Source: Streptomyces finlayi | GTDB lineage: Bacteria; Actinomycetota; Actinomycetes; Streptomycetales; Streptomycetaceae | Length of the DNA stretch: 64,000 nt | Reading direction: 5' to 3' | Assembly (NCBI RefSeq): GCF_014216315.1 | Contig: NZ_CP045702.1 | Location: 1,612,001 to 1,676,000 of the forward strand | Part shown: one piece after another, positions 17,216-25,911 of the stretch | How the letters are laid out: each line of letters begins with the position of its first letter | Position numbering within the stretch: the first letter of the stretch is position 1 | Made by a program: the position numbers and the translations under genes | The notes under the pieces: generated by a model | The model's database searches: none | The model's input: the letters and a program-made list of their open reading frames with translations, nothing else | What the model was told of the DNA's origin: nothing

Positions 17216-18985
17216 ATGCCGGCGCGCACCACCACCTTCCGCACCACCGTGCAAGAGCGACGCTGGACGTACGAGGCGTTCTGCATCCAGTGGAAGCGTG
17301 CCTGCCAGGAGCTGGCAGAACGAGACAGAGATCCCCGGCTCGCCACCATCCCGATGTCGCGCCGAACCTTCGACCGGTGGATGAAGGGCGACCTCAGCGA
17401 GCGGGGCCCGCGCCCGGACACCGCGCGAGTCCTTGAATACCTCTTCGGCATGGCCGTGTGGCAGGTCTTCGCCGAGTCCGATGAGGGTCTCGACGAGCTT
17501 CCGGCCGGCCAACTCTCCGGCCAGGAGCCGGACCAGGCCGAGGCAATCCGCCGAAGGCTCGAAGGAGTCCTTACCAGCGGCCATATAAGCGAAGCCGGGC
17601 TCGCTTCATGGGAAGAGACCCTGGCGTGGCACGGCCGGGCCACCCGGTTTCGTCCCGAGGGCGACCTCCTGCGGGACTTACGCCGCGATGCCGACGCGCT
17701 CAGCAGGGCGCTCGACCAACGGCAGTCGCTCGGCGCCATGCGCCGCTTGACGAGGTTCTCCGCCCAGATGGCCGGCCTGATGAGCCTGGTACTGGTCCGC
17801 CAGGGTGATGATCACAACGCGAACTCCTGGCTGCGCGTCGCCAGGATCGCGGCGGAGGAAGCCGACGACAGCGACGTCCGGGCCTGGATCCTCGCTGAAG
17901 ACGCGTACGCCCTGTTCTACTGCGGCGATCTCACCGGAGCGGCCCGCGCCGCGCGCCGCGCTGAAGTCTCCAGTGGCCAGCCCACCGTCGGCGCCGCCCT
18001 GGCCGCTCCGCTAGAAGCTCGGGCCCACGCCGTCATGGGCGACCGCAGGGAAGCCGAGGCCGCCCTCGACCGGGCGGAGGACACACTGGCGCAGCTGCAC
18101 GGAGACGACACTGCGGAGTCGGCATTCGGCTACAACGAGGCCCAGCTGCGATTTCACCAAGGCAACGCACTCACCCACCTCGGCCAGACAGACCGTGCCC
18201 GGGAAGCACAGCAGCGGGCTCTCCAGCTCTATCCGGCGGATGAGCATCTCGACCGGTCCCTGATCGAGCTGGACGCCGCCATGTGTCTACTCCTGGACGG
18301 CGAACCGGCCGCGGCGGCTATGAGTACGGCGGAGATCCTCCGAAACCTCCCGGAGCAGCACCGTTCCGGGATTATCTTGACCAGGGCCTGCCAACTGGAG
18401 GGGCTCCTCCCCACCGTCCGCAGCGGCCCCCCGCCCGTCCGGGAACTCCGCGATGTGCTCGCCCCCCCTCCAGCGGGGCACAGCCTCCGAACACGAAGGA
18501 AAGGCGTCATGAGCGAACTCACTGTGACACGAGCCGAATCAGCCGACGTGCCGTGCATCGCGGAACTCGTAACGGCCATCGAGCAGTACTACGGCGGCGC
18601 AGTGGAAGGCGATCTGCCTGACCGCGTCGGGCAGCTGCGGGACATGCTCTTCGGAGATCACCCGGCCGCCTCCATCCTTCTGGCACGGATCGGCGACGAC
18701 GTGGTCGGGATGGCCTCCTTCTCGCTGCTCTGGCCAGCCGCCGGTGACAGCCACTCGCTGTACCTCAAGGAACTGTTCGTACGGGAGGCCAACCGTCGCG
18801 ACGGGGTGGCGAGAGCCCTGATGGCACAGCTTCACGAAGTCGCCGCCCAGCTCGGATGCAGCCGGATCGAGTGGACCACCGACCGCGACAATCCCGATGC
18901 CCAGAAGTTCTACGAGGCACTCGGCGCGACCCCGCAGGACACCAAGATCTTCTATCGCCAGGCCGTCACCCCCAATGCCGCATAG
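17216..18985 (+). CDS. RRTFDRW-TPR regulator fused in frame to a GNAT acetyltransferase
   Basis: 589 residues. Residues 1-85 are the shared N-terminal domain (QERRWTYEAFCIQWKRA ... SRRTFDRWMKGDLSERG). Residues about 150-410 are helical TPR-like repeats. Residues 432-589 are a complete GNAT domain (LYLKELFVREANRRDGVARA, then DNPDAQKFYEALG) that would acetylate an amine using acetyl-CoA. An internal ATG at 18510 has GGAAAGG upstream, so the GNAT half may also be made alone. No stop separates the two halves; loss of a stop is as likely as a selected fusion. A TTA codon occurs at 17678. Confidence 0.7.
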   Translation: MPARTTTFRTTVQERRWTYEAFCIQWKRACQELAERDRDPRLATIPMSRRTFDRWMKGDLSERGPRPDTARVLEYLFGMAVWQVFAESDEGLDELPAGQLSGQEPDQAEAIRRRLEGVLTSGHISEAGLASWEETLAWHGRATRFRPEGDLLRDLRRDADALSRALDQRQSLGAMRRLTRFSAQMAGLMSLVLVRQGDDHNANSWLRVARIAAEEADDSDVRAWILAEDAYALFYCGDLTGAARAARRAEVSSGQPTVGAALAAPLEARAHAVMGDRREAEAALDRAEDTLAQLHGDDTAESAFGYNEAQLRFHQGNALTHLGQTDRAREAQQRALQLYPADEHLDRSLIELDAAMCLLLDGEPAAAAMSTAEILRNLPEQHRSGIILTRACQLEGLLPTVRSGPPPVRELRDVLAPPPAGHSLRTRRKGVMSELTVTRAESADVPCIAELVTAIEQYYGGAVEGDLPDRVGQLRDMLFGDHPAASILLARIGDDVVGMASFSLLWPAAGDSHSLYLKELFVREANRRDGVARALMAQLHEVAAQLGCSRIEWTTDRDNPDAQKFYEALGATPQDTKIFYRQAVTPNAA

Positions 18986-19102
18986 GCGGTCCCGCCGGGC
19001 GCCGCCTGTGACGTGGCTGTCGACCACGCCGTGAGGCCGGACAAGAGGTAGAGCACCGGCTGCGCTCCGCTCCACCGACCAGGACCAGGAGGGAATCGAC
19101 AG

Positions 19103-20446
19103 GTGACCGTACGCAACAACTACTTCCGTGTGCTCGTCCAGGAGCGGCGCTGGACCTACGAAGCCCTGTGTATCCAGTGGAAGAGGGCGCGCGAGGAGCT
19201 GGCGGAGAAAGACGGTGACCCTCGCCTGGCCAGCGTCGACCTTCCCCGCCGAACCTTCGACCGGTGGATGAAAGGCGAGCTCAGCGAGCGGGGCCCCCGC
19301 CCCGACTCCGCCCGCGTCTTGGAACATCTCTTCGGCATGACCACCGCGGCCCTCTTCGGCCCGCCACCGGACCGCACCACCGCCCAACAGCCGACTGCGG
19401 TCTCCGCGCCCGTTCCTACCAAGGGCGGTTGGGGAAGCCCCGGCGAAATCATTCTCCAAGCGCAGGAGCTGACCACCAGCAACACCGATCCCGCCCTGCT
19501 CACTCTGGCGTCGGAGTCGATCGAGAGCATCGTCCAGCGGTACGAGGACCAAGGACCCCAGCAGCTCGCGGGCGAAGCCCGGCTGCTCCGGAATCTGGTG
19601 CGCACCCTCCTACTGGGACGGCAGACCTCTATGCAGCGACAGCAGCTCTTCGGCCTGGCTGCCCGGTCGACCGGCCTGCTGGCTTACATGGCGGTCAACG
19701 CCGGCCACGCCGACGTGGCCGAGGCGTACTGCGTAGAAGCCGAGGCGTTCGCCGACCAAGTCGGCGACGTGGGAGCAAAGATGTGGATTTTGGGCACCCG
19801 GGCCCTGAACCTCTATTACGTCGGTGACTACGCCGCCTCCGACGCTGCGGCTGCCCAAGGGATCGCGCTTTCACCGCAGAGTCCCCAGGCGATCAGACTC
19901 TGGGTGAACGGCCGCGCCCGTGCCCTGGCCCGGCAAGGTGACCCCCGCGGAACTGTGCGAGCAATCGGGCGAGCACTTGACCTGAGCGACCAGCAGCAGC
20001 TCCCCGGCGGTGTCACCTCCTGCATCTCCTTCGAGGCGTACAGCCCCGCACGGACGCTCGCCAACGCCGTCACGGCCCATCTGTCGACCGGCGACGTCGC
20101 TAAGGTCCTTGAGTGCGCCGGTCAAATCGAAGAGCTGGTTGAGCAGTCACCCTCGCAGTGGACCCGGACGCTGGTGTCCCTGGACGTCGCTACCGCGTTG
20201 CTGCGGCAGGGTCGGCCCGATCTGGAGCAGGCGTTGTCTCTGGGCACCCAGGCCCTGCACACCAGCGGCAGCGCTCCCATCCATTCGGTGTGGCAGCGCG
20301 CTACCGAACTCCTCCAACACACTGGCAAGTGGCAGGCCGAGCCCATCGTGCGCGACTATGCCAGTGAACTGGCTGCCCTGAAATACCAGCCAGCCGTCCA
20401 GGCGGAACCCGACGCCGTCCAGGCGGAACCCGACGCGCGGCCGTGA
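19103..20446 (+). CDS. RRTFDRW-TPR regulator-like protein
   Basis: 447 residues from GTG 19103. The N-terminal 80 residues (FRVLVQERRWTYEALCIQW ... RRTFDRWMKGELSERG) are very close to those at 17216. The rest is alpha-helical, with TPR-type repeats such as AYCVEAEAFADQVGDVGAK and YYVGDYAASDAAAAQG. TPR regulators bind small peptides or partner proteins. The C-terminus contains a 21-bp tandem duplication (20393-20434) giving the repeated peptide AVQAEPD, which may be recent slippage. Confidence 0.7.
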   Translation: MTVRNNYFRVLVQERRWTYEALCIQWKRAREELAEKDGDPRLASVDLPRRTFDRWMKGELSERGPRPDSARVLEHLFGMTTAALFGPPPDRTTAQQPTAVSAPVPTKGGWGSPGEIILQAQELTTSNTDPALLTLASESIESIVQRYEDQGPQQLAGEARLLRNLVRTLLLGRQTSMQRQQLFGLAARSTGLLAYMAVNAGHADVAEAYCVEAEAFADQVGDVGAKMWILGTRALNLYYVGDYAASDAAAAQGIALSPQSPQAIRLWVNGRARALARQGDPRGTVRAIGRALDLSDQQQLPGGVTSCISFEAYSPARTLANAVTAHLSTGDVAKVLECAGQIEELVEQSPSQWTRTLVSLDVATALLRQGRPDLEQALSLGTQALHTSGSAPIHSVWQRATELLQHTGKWQAEPIVRDYASELAALKYQPAVQAEPDAVQAEPDARP

Positions 20447-20477
20447 CGAACGGCCCGAGCCTCCAAGGAGATCTCTG

Positions 20478-21203
20478 GTGATGACCCCGCTGATCGACGA
20501 CAGCAGGGCCTTCCCCGCAGCGCCGCCTCCTGATCTGGACGATCCCCAGAAGATCACTTCGAACGACTGGGATGCCTTCCGGACCGTGGAGAGGATGACC
20601 GATCACTGGGACCGGCCCGGATGGGCCCCGGGACACCGGGCCTACTACTGGATGCTGGCCTTCCCCGAGGAGCCGGAGCTGATCGCCCAGGCACTCTCGT
20701 GCCAGCAGGCCCTGAAGGGCCTGGACATGGACGAGGTGCCCTCCGATGGACTGCACATCACTCTGAACAAGATCGGTAGTTGCGCGGACATCGGACCTGG
20801 CGCGGTAGACGCCCTCGCCCAACTGGCAGACGGCACGCTCGGCGGCGGCTTCGAGATCCGCGCCGAGCCTATGGCCGGGTCCACGGGAGCCATCCGGTTC
20901 AGCATCACGCCGTGGACACCATTGGTGGAGTTGCACGCTGCCCTGCACCGCGCGGGACAGCGCGCCGACGTACCAGGCGGAAAGCCGAGCAGCCTCTTCC
21001 GCCCCCACCTCGGAATTCTCTACAACAACCGGGCCCGGCATGCCGCACCCGTGATCGACGCCGTGGCCCTTCTGAGGAACCGCCCCTCCGTTGCGCTCCC
21101 GGTTGAGCGGGTCGACCTGGTCGAACTGCGCCGGGAGGGACGTACGTACCGATGGCGCGTCCTGCACAGCCTGGCCCTGCCGGGCCGGCCGCCCACCCGC
21201 TGA
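20478..21203 (+). CDS. 2H phosphoesterase / 2'-5' RNA ligase-like protein
   Basis: 241 residues (GTG 20478; ATG 20481 is equally placed behind AAGGAG). Two His motifs define the 2H fold: LHITLNKIG near residue 94 and FRPHLGILYN near residue 174. In the second motif the usual Thr/Ser is Gly, as in some family branches. 2H enzymes open cyclic phosphates or join or cut 2'-5' linkages in RNA and small nucleotides. The preceding TPR regulator ends 31 bases upstream. A bidirectional terminator follows. Confidence 0.75.
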   Translation: MMTPLIDDSRAFPAAPPPDLDDPQKITSNDWDAFRTVERMTDHWDRPGWAPGHRAYYWMLAFPEEPELIAQALSCQQALKGLDMDEVPSDGLHITLNKIGSCADIGPGAVDALAQLADGTLGGGFEIRAEPMAGSTGAIRFSITPWTPLVELHAALHRAGQRADVPGGKPSSLFRPHLGILYNNRARHAAPVIDAVALLRNRPSVALPVERVDLVELRREGRTYRWRVLHSLALPGRPPTR

Positions 21204-21226
21204 CTTCCGTGGCGCAGCTCGTACGG

Positions 21227-21264
21227 GAATTGGGGACGCCGGCGGGTGCCGGCGCCCCCAATTC
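21227..21264. terminator. Bidirectional terminator
   Basis: A 17-bp inverted repeat starting GAATTGGGG with one mismatch and a 4-nt loop lies between the convergent stops at 21203 and 21270. Confidence 0.7.
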
Positions 21265-21269
21265 CATAC

Positions 21270-22481
21270 TCAGCTGCACCTTGCCACGCGAACACTCCGG
21301 GCCTTGAGCGCGATCTCGGCCGCTTCCACGTCCGGGCTGGACCTGGCCGTGACCGCCGCCCCGACCGGCAGCCAGGCCCGGCCGTCCCGCTGGAAGACGG
21401 TGCGCAGGAGCTGCGACCACTGGAGTCTGCCTCCGGGTGCCGCACACCCGACCAGGCCGTAGTACGGACCGCGCGGGAACTCCTCCAGCCGCGCGATCTC
21501 GGACAGCCCTTCGGTGGGCGAGGCCCCGGTGGGCAACACGCCCAGCAGAACGCTGGCCGGATCGCTTCCGGGCTTGGGCTCCACCTCCAGCCGGGTCATC
21601 CCGTGGACCAGTTCTTCGAGTCTCAGGAACTCCGGCGGCCCCGCGCTGACGGCGGCGAACTGGCTGTACGCACTCATCAGCGAGTCGATGGACGACCGGT
21701 GCTCTTCGACCAGGCGAAGATCCCAGTCCGGCGGTCGTCGACTGGCAGGACTGTGTCCGGACGTCCCGGACAACTTGTGGCAGGTGAAGTGTTCCAGCGA
21801 GCCGTCGACGAGGAGTTCCGGACTGCTTCCCGCGAACTCCAGCCCGCCGTGGTGGCAGTAGAACGAGCGGGACACCCCATGAGCGTCGGCCTGTCCGGCA
21901 GCCATGGTGGAGATCAGGTCCACCGGTCCACTCCAGCCGTGCCGCGTCGCGACCGTCAGCCGACGGCCCGGCACCTGCCCCACCCAGCCCAGGGCGTCGG
22001 CGACCATGTCGCGGAAGCGATTAACGGTGTCGTCGGCGAGCGCGGGCGGCGAGCCTGAACTGGTGGCTCGCTGCCCTCCCCTCGGCAGGTGCAGCGAACC
22101 GGACGCGGACGTGGCGCTGCCGTCGTCCCTGATCATCAGGACGGACTCCGGGGTGAACAGCATCACCTCCGGATCGGAGCCGACGGCCAGCGTGCTGCAA
22201 CGGCTGTGGTGCGCTCCGAACCCGATGTACCCCATGACCCACCTGCCGTCAGCGGCCTCGAAGAAGGACCGGAGTCCGGCGAGCAGAGACTCCGGCGTTG
22301 TCGCTTCCTGGCCGGGAAGCGACAACGAGCACACTCCGCGGGTGACCTCCAACTGCCCCGAGCTGCCCACGCCGACGACGACGCGCCGGCGCGAGCCGTA
22401 GCTGAAGACCGTGTTCGACGGGTCCTCGATGCGATGCCCGGCGAGCACTGGCCGGGCGTGCCTGCGGGCATCAGAGATCAA
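21270..22481 (-). CDS. Chorismate-binding enzyme (anthranilate/isochorismate/salicylate synthase family)
   Basis: 403 residues. The family core is visible: FAGSSPELLVDGSLEHFTCH and KLSGTSGHS, then EEHRSSIDSLM, VHGMTRLEVEPKPG, PTEGLSEIARLEEFPRGPYYGLVG. The enzymes convert chorismate to anthranilate, aminodeoxychorismate, isochorismate or salicylate; the subtype cannot be assigned by eye. The N-terminal quarter is divergent. The frame opens at TTG 22481, overlapping the upstream gene by 11 bases, so translation is probably coupled; a later GTG start is possible. It is the last gene of a five-gene minus-strand unit and supplies a possible aromatic precursor for the ANL ligases on the other strand. 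Confidence 0.75.
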   Translation of the reverse strand: MISDARRHARPVLAGHRIEDPSNTVFSYGSRRRVVVGVGSSGQLEVTRGVCSLSLPGQEATTPESLLAGLRSFFEAADGRWVMGYIGFGAHHSRCSTLAVGSDPEVMLFTPESVLMIRDDGSATSASGSLHLPRGGQRATSSGSPPALADDTVNRFRDMVADALGWVGQVPGRRLTVATRHGWSGPVDLISTMAAGQADAHGVSRSFYCHHGGLEFAGSSPELLVDGSLEHFTCHKLSGTSGHSPASRRPPDWDLRLVEEHRSSIDSLMSAYSQFAAVSAGPPEFLRLEELVHGMTRLEVEPKPGSDPASVLLGVLPTGASPTEGLSEIARLEEFPRGPYYGLVGCAAPGGRLQWSQLLRTVFQRDGRAWLPVGAAVTARSSPDVEAAEIALKARSVRVARCS

Positions 22482-23307
22482 CTGGGCTCATTCCCAGGTA
22501 GTCCAGGAGGAAGCTGAGGTGGCCCGTGAGGAAGGCAGCCGTCCGGGGACGGTTCTCGCTCGCGCAGACGGCCGCCACCTCCCCGGCCGTCAGCATGCCG
22601 CCGAACTGCTCGTCGCGCTCCAGGAGCTTCTGGCGCGAGATCTCTTCCAGGATCTCGGAGACGCGGCCCCACTGCTCCTCGTCCAGTCCCGCGTCGCGGG
22701 CGGCCTGGAAGCGGCCGAGCAGGTGCCGGGTCTCGTCCTCGATCGTTCGATCAGCGACGGCAAGCACCTCGCGGTCCACCTCACTGGTGAGGTCCAGCAG
22801 GTCCTTCGCGGAGCGGATTCCGAAGTAGAGCCCCAGGCCGCCGCCCTCGGACAGGTCGACCGCGATGGCGCCGAGCTTGTCGTCTCGGTAGCCCAGCCGC
22901 AGCTCGGTGAGCGCGCCTCCCTCCCGCAGGTTCCCGAGTTCGGCGATCGCCGGCGGGGGCGTGGCGGACTCGATGAGCAGGAACAGGTCGTGCAGCTGGG
23001 CGTAGTGCCGCAGCTCGTCGGAGGCGAAGCTCAACTTGGTGTAGGTGCTCTTCAGCGGGGACGGCGCGACCGCCCCTTGGCCCAGCGGCGCGACCTCTTT
23101 GGCCACTTCGGCGATCATGCTTGCCACGGTCGTGTGCCGGGGGCCATAGACCCCACTCCCGGTCCACTCCTTGAACATCTGGTGCCCGATCCAGACCTTG
23201 TCGGAGACGGTGCTCCTGGCGCTCGAACCGAAGTAACGCAGGGCGATCTCGTGTTCCGCAGCCCAGTACGGGGCGCTCATACGCAGCGCCTGCTGGATCG
23301 TTCCCAT
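22471..23307 (-). CDS. Ferritin-like / haem-oxygenase-like diiron protein (putative)
   Basis: 278 residues from ATG 23307, behind an almost perfect Shine-Dalgarno (AAGGAGGT). The protein is all-helical with two E-x-x-(R)H motifs about 90 residues apart: SDELRHYAQLHDLF and EDETRHLLGRF. These are typical ligands of a carboxylate-bridged diiron site in ferritin-like or haem-oxygenase-like oxidases (the group with UndA, SznF and the pABA-forming CADD). Paired with a chorismate enzyme, a CADD-like or N-oxygenase role is conceivable but unproven. Confidence 0.55.
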   Translation of the reverse strand: MGTIQQALRMSAPYWAAEHEIALRYFGSSARSTVSDKVWIGHQMFKEWTGSGVYGPRHTTVASMIAEVAKEVAPLGQGAVAPSPLKSTYTKLSFASDELRHYAQLHDLFLLIESATPPPAIAELGNLREGGALTELRLGYRDDKLGAIAVDLSEGGGLGLYFGIRSAKDLLDLTSEVDREVLAVADRTIEDETRHLLGRFQAARDAGLDEEQWGRVSEILEEISRQKLLERDEQFGGMLTAGEVAAVCASENRPRTAAFLTGHLSFLLDYLGMSPVDL

Positions 23308-23347
23308 GGGACCTCCTTGGTTGTGTGCGAGGGAAGGCGCTGCCCAG

Positions 23348-23983
23348 CTAGGAGGCGGCGCCGTCGGGGATGCGCTCGTGCAGAAGGCCGAAGGCGTTGT
23401 CGGCGGCATCGAGCAGCTCCGCGAGAGGCAGGTGCGACTCGGCGACGTGCCGGGACACGCCGTGGCGCTCCAGGACGAAGCGCAGCATTGGGGCCCGCTG
23501 GCGGTAGCGGGCGGGCAGACCGGGGGCGGGTCCGGCAGGGTTCCGCCAGTCGGGCGTGAGGTGCCCGGGTGTCGGCGCAAGCAGTGCGCGGCGCAAGGCG
23601 CCCTTGTCCGGGACGAGTTCGAGTACGGCGAGGGTGTGACCGGGCAGACCCCGAAGCACGTTCAGCAGATGTTCGGCCTGCACCGCGGTGGCCGGGTAGC
23701 CGTCCAGGACGAGGGTGTCGGCCGACCGGCTCAGGACGGCCGAACGCATCAGCCGGCACGCCAGCGGGCCGGGGATATGCCCGAGCGGGTCGCTGGTGTC
23801 ACGCACAGCCGCAGCTATCGCCGGGCTCGCGGACGCTCGCCGCTCCGTGATGTCCGCAAGTGCGAGGACTTCTCCCTCATGGCGGCGGGCGAGGGCCCCG
23901 GCGACGCTGCCGAGCCCTGCTCCAGGCGGACCGATGACCGACAGGACTGTGACCGGCGGGCTGTCCGCAGGCTGCGCGGTCAC
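23348..23983 (-). CDS. Adenylate-kinase-like NMP kinase with altered P-loop
   Basis: 211 residues. The N-terminus reads VLSVIGPPGAGLGSVAGAL, the adenylate-kinase Walker A position, but the invariant Lys is Leu. The segment DTLVLDGYPATAVQAEHLL matches the LVLDGFPRT region of NMP kinases, with the Arg also lost. A helical C-terminal region follows. It probably keeps the fold and may bind a nucleotide or a partner, but normal phosphotransfer is doubtful. GTG 23983 overlaps the TGA of the aldo/keto reductase (GTGA). Confidence 0.65.
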   Translation of the reverse strand: MTAQPADSPPVTVLSVIGPPGAGLGSVAGALARRHEGEVLALADITERRASASPAIAAAVRDTSDPLGHIPGPLACRLMRSAVLSRSADTLVLDGYPATAVQAEHLLNVLRGLPGHTLAVLELVPDKGALRRALLAPTPGHLTPDWRNPAGPAPGLPARYRQRAPMLRFVLERHGVSRHVAESHLPLAELLDAADNAFGLLHERIPDGAAS

Positions 23984-25062
23984 ACCGTCACCTCCATCCG
24001 GCGGTAGGCATCACCGGTGGCGTGGAGTTCGTTGCGTATCCGGCCGTAAGTGTCATCGACGAACGCGAGCTCCTCATGCGTCAGCGGCTCTCCGAGGCAG
24101 GAGTAGTTCTCACGGACCTGCTCGGGCGTGGTGAAGCCGACGATCACCGCCGTGTGGTCGGCCTGCTGGAGGCTGTAGCGCAGGGCGACGCGGACCAGAG
24201 CCTGCGGATGGCGGCCGAAGCGCTGGCGCAGCGTCTCCAGGCCGCGGTCGATGATTTCGAGACCGGGATTGGAGAACCACCGCTTGTGCCGTCGATGGTC
24301 GCCGGGACCGAAGACGGCGGGGGTGCCCGAGTGGTACTTGCCGGTCAGCAGCCCCTGTGCGAGGGGCTCAGTGAGCATCAGCGAGACCCCGTGGCGGGCG
24401 GTGAAGCTGAAGAGGTCCTCGCCGTCGACCAGGGTCGGCGGGCTCAGCGGGTTGCACCGAGTCCAGAGCACATCGGGGCGCAGCAGACGGAAGATTTTGG
24501 CGAACCGAGCGCTGCGCACGTCCGCCGCATCCTTGCGGTCCGAGGCGAGAGGGTGGGGTCCACGCATGCCGATGGCCTTGATGTAGTCGGCATCCCGCAG
24601 AGCGTGCATCTGGTTGATGGCGACATGCAGGTAGTAGTCGTCGTCCCCGAAGTCGAGGGTGTGGAGGAAGTAGGCGTCCAGATACTCGACGCCCAGGTTC
24701 TCCATGCTCTGCTCGAACTGATGGCGCAGCTTGGGGCCTGCGTAGGGGTGAGGCGCCGTGCCCCGCACCCATCCGACCTTGCTGGCGATGTGCACGGATT
24801 CCCGGTCGACTTCCTTGAGGAGCTGTCCCAGCAGCCTCTCGGAGTGGCCGTGTCCGAACACGTCTGCCGTATCAAAGAAGTTGGCGCCGTGCTCCAACGC
24901 GGTCCGCAGACCGTCGAGCGACTGCGTGTCCTCGACGGAGCCCCAGCCGACCGCATGGCCCGCGTTGACCGTCGGGCCTCCGATCGCCCAGCAGCCCACT
25001 CCGAGCGGATTGGCGGTCAGCCCGGGCGCGATGTGTCGTCGCTTGAGATCGAAGGCGGTCAT
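23980..25062 (-). CDS. Aldo/keto reductase with Tyr-to-Phe change
   Basis: 360 residues from ATG 25062. AKR features: LGVGCWAIGG, NFFDTADVFGHGHSERLLG, IASKVGWVRG and YFLHTLDFGD. The catalytic Lys and His are present, but the catalytic Tyr in DTADxYG is Phe here, so proton donation may be impaired or another residue takes over. An insertion near TRCNPLSPPTLVDGEDLFSFTAR is seen in the larger AKR subfamily. ATG overlaps the TGA of the ATPase gene upstream (ATGA). Compare the intact AKR at 6290. Confidence 0.8.
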   Translation of the reverse strand: MTAFDLKRRHIAPGLTANPLGVGCWAIGGPTVNAGHAVGWGSVEDTQSLDGLRTALEHGANFFDTADVFGHGHSERLLGQLLKEVDRESVHIASKVGWVRGTAPHPYAGPKLRHQFEQSMENLGVEYLDAYFLHTLDFGDDDYYLHVAINQMHALRDADYIKAIGMRGPHPLASDRKDAADVRSARFAKIFRLLRPDVLWTRCNPLSPPTLVDGEDLFSFTARHGVSLMLTEPLAQGLLTGKYHSGTPAVFGPGDHRRHKRWFSNPGLEIIDRGLETLRQRFGRHPQALVRVALRYSLQQADHTAVIVGFTTPEQVRENYSCLGEPLTHEELAFVDDTYGRIRNELHATGDAYRRMEVTV

Positions 25063-25514
25063 CGTGAGCTGTTCTCCTGGAGCGCAATGGCGAACACCGC
25101 GACCACCGCCTTGCCGCCGGCCGTGGTCGGTTCGGCGAACCACTCCTCGGCCAGTCGCGCAACGATGCCGAGCCCGCGGCCGTTCTCGTCAGACTTCTTC
25201 GCAGACTTGACGGCCACCGCAGCGCAGTTCGCACCGGCGTCGAACACCCGCACCGTGGCCCGGTCCTGGTCCACCTCCAGCAGGAGGACCCCGATGCCCG
25301 GGGTGTGCCGGAGGGCGTTGGCGACCAGCTCGTCCACGACCAAGACCATGTCGTCGACCGTGGCCGCATCGGCCCTTCCTCGCAGCACCGTGCGGATGTG
25401 GGAGCGCGCGGCCTTGGTGGGCCACTCGCTGGCGCTGAGGTCGAGTCGATGCTGTTCGGGTGTGTGGTCGACACGACCAGACGGTTTCAGTGCAGCCGGC
25501 AGGGGTGGCACCAT
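25059..25514 (-). CDS. Anti-sigma-factor-type ATP-binding protein (HATPase_c)
   Basis: 151 residues with the GHKL fold of SpoIIAB/RsbW-like regulators: VLVVDELVANALRHTPG (N box), VRVFDAGAN (G1) and GRGLGIVARLAEEW (G2). In Streptomyces these small kinases bind anti-sigma antagonists or sigma factors. It is the first gene of the minus-strand unit and is preceded by two operator copies, so it may tune expression of the cluster. Confidence 0.85.
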   Translation of the reverse strand: MVPPLPAALKPSGRVDHTPEQHRLDLSASEWPTKAARSHIRTVLRGRADAATVDDMVLVVDELVANALRHTPGIGVLLLEVDQDRATVRVFDAGANCAAVAVKSAKKSDENGRGLGIVARLAEEWFAEPTTAGGKAVVAVFAIALQENSSR

Positions 25515-25608
25515 CGTCTCCCTCGTGCACGTGCGGTGACCGTCGATGGGCCGAGCCCGTCAGCGGAGGGCCCGGTGAAGGCCCGCTTCCACGGTGAGGG
25601 AATCCCGA

Positions 25609-25649
25609 TGGCGTCGGTACGCCATTGGGTTGCCACTCCACTGCCATTT
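25609..25649 (-). promoter_or_regulatory. 41-bp composite operator, copy A
   Basis: Read on the minus strand: two direct GTGGCA-type repeats 11 bp apart (the first reads ATGGCA), then the palindromic TGGCGTACCGACGCCA. It is near-identical to copies B, C and D and lies upstream of the minus-strand operon. Confidence 0.75.
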
Positions 25650-25736
25650 CGTTCTGTGACAAGAGCAGTGGATGCGGCTCATTTGAGATGAGTTATGCGC
25701 TTTGCCGGGATGGATGGGAGCGGTGTGCTCGCCGCC

Positions 25737-25777
25737 AAGTGGCAGAGAAGTGGCAGACGAATGGCGTACCGACGCCA
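25737..25777 (+). promoter_or_regulatory. 41-bp composite operator, copy B
   Basis: AAGTGGCAGAGAAGTGGCAG followed 4 bases later by TGGCGTACCGACGCCA. It lies 135 bases upstream of the FAD oxidoreductase start. The 11-bp spacing of the direct repeats places both on one face of the helix. Confidence 0.75.
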
Positions 25778-25911
25778 TACAGATCCGGCGAATGTAGACG
25801 CCAGCGGCCCTCGGCGAGCTGACGTACGGGCAGTTCGCCGAGGGCGGCATTCAGCGCGGCGCCCGGAGTGGCGCACCGCGCACCGATCCCGTTCCTCAGC
25901 CGGAGGCTGCC

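Larger units (their letters stand above)
25515..25911. promoter_or_regulatory. Divergent promoter region with paired operators
   Basis: 397 non-coding bases between the ATPase gene (minus) and the FAD oxidoreductase (plus). They hold two inverted copies of the 41-bp operator (25609-25649 and 25737-25777) about 87 bp apart, each pointing away from the centre toward its gene. An 8-bp inverted repeat CTCGGCGA/TCGCCGAG follows near 25815-25848. Confidence 0.7.

Noticed and set aside
16351..17739. 462-codon minus-strand open frame
   Set aside because: It lies opposite asparaginase, PPC and TPR genes that have clear motifs and ribosome-binding sites; its sequence is low-complexity.
20393..20434. 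21-bp direct repeat considered as a regulatory iteron
   Set aside because: It lies inside the coding end of the TPR gene in frame and duplicates AVQAEPD; slippage is enough to explain it.
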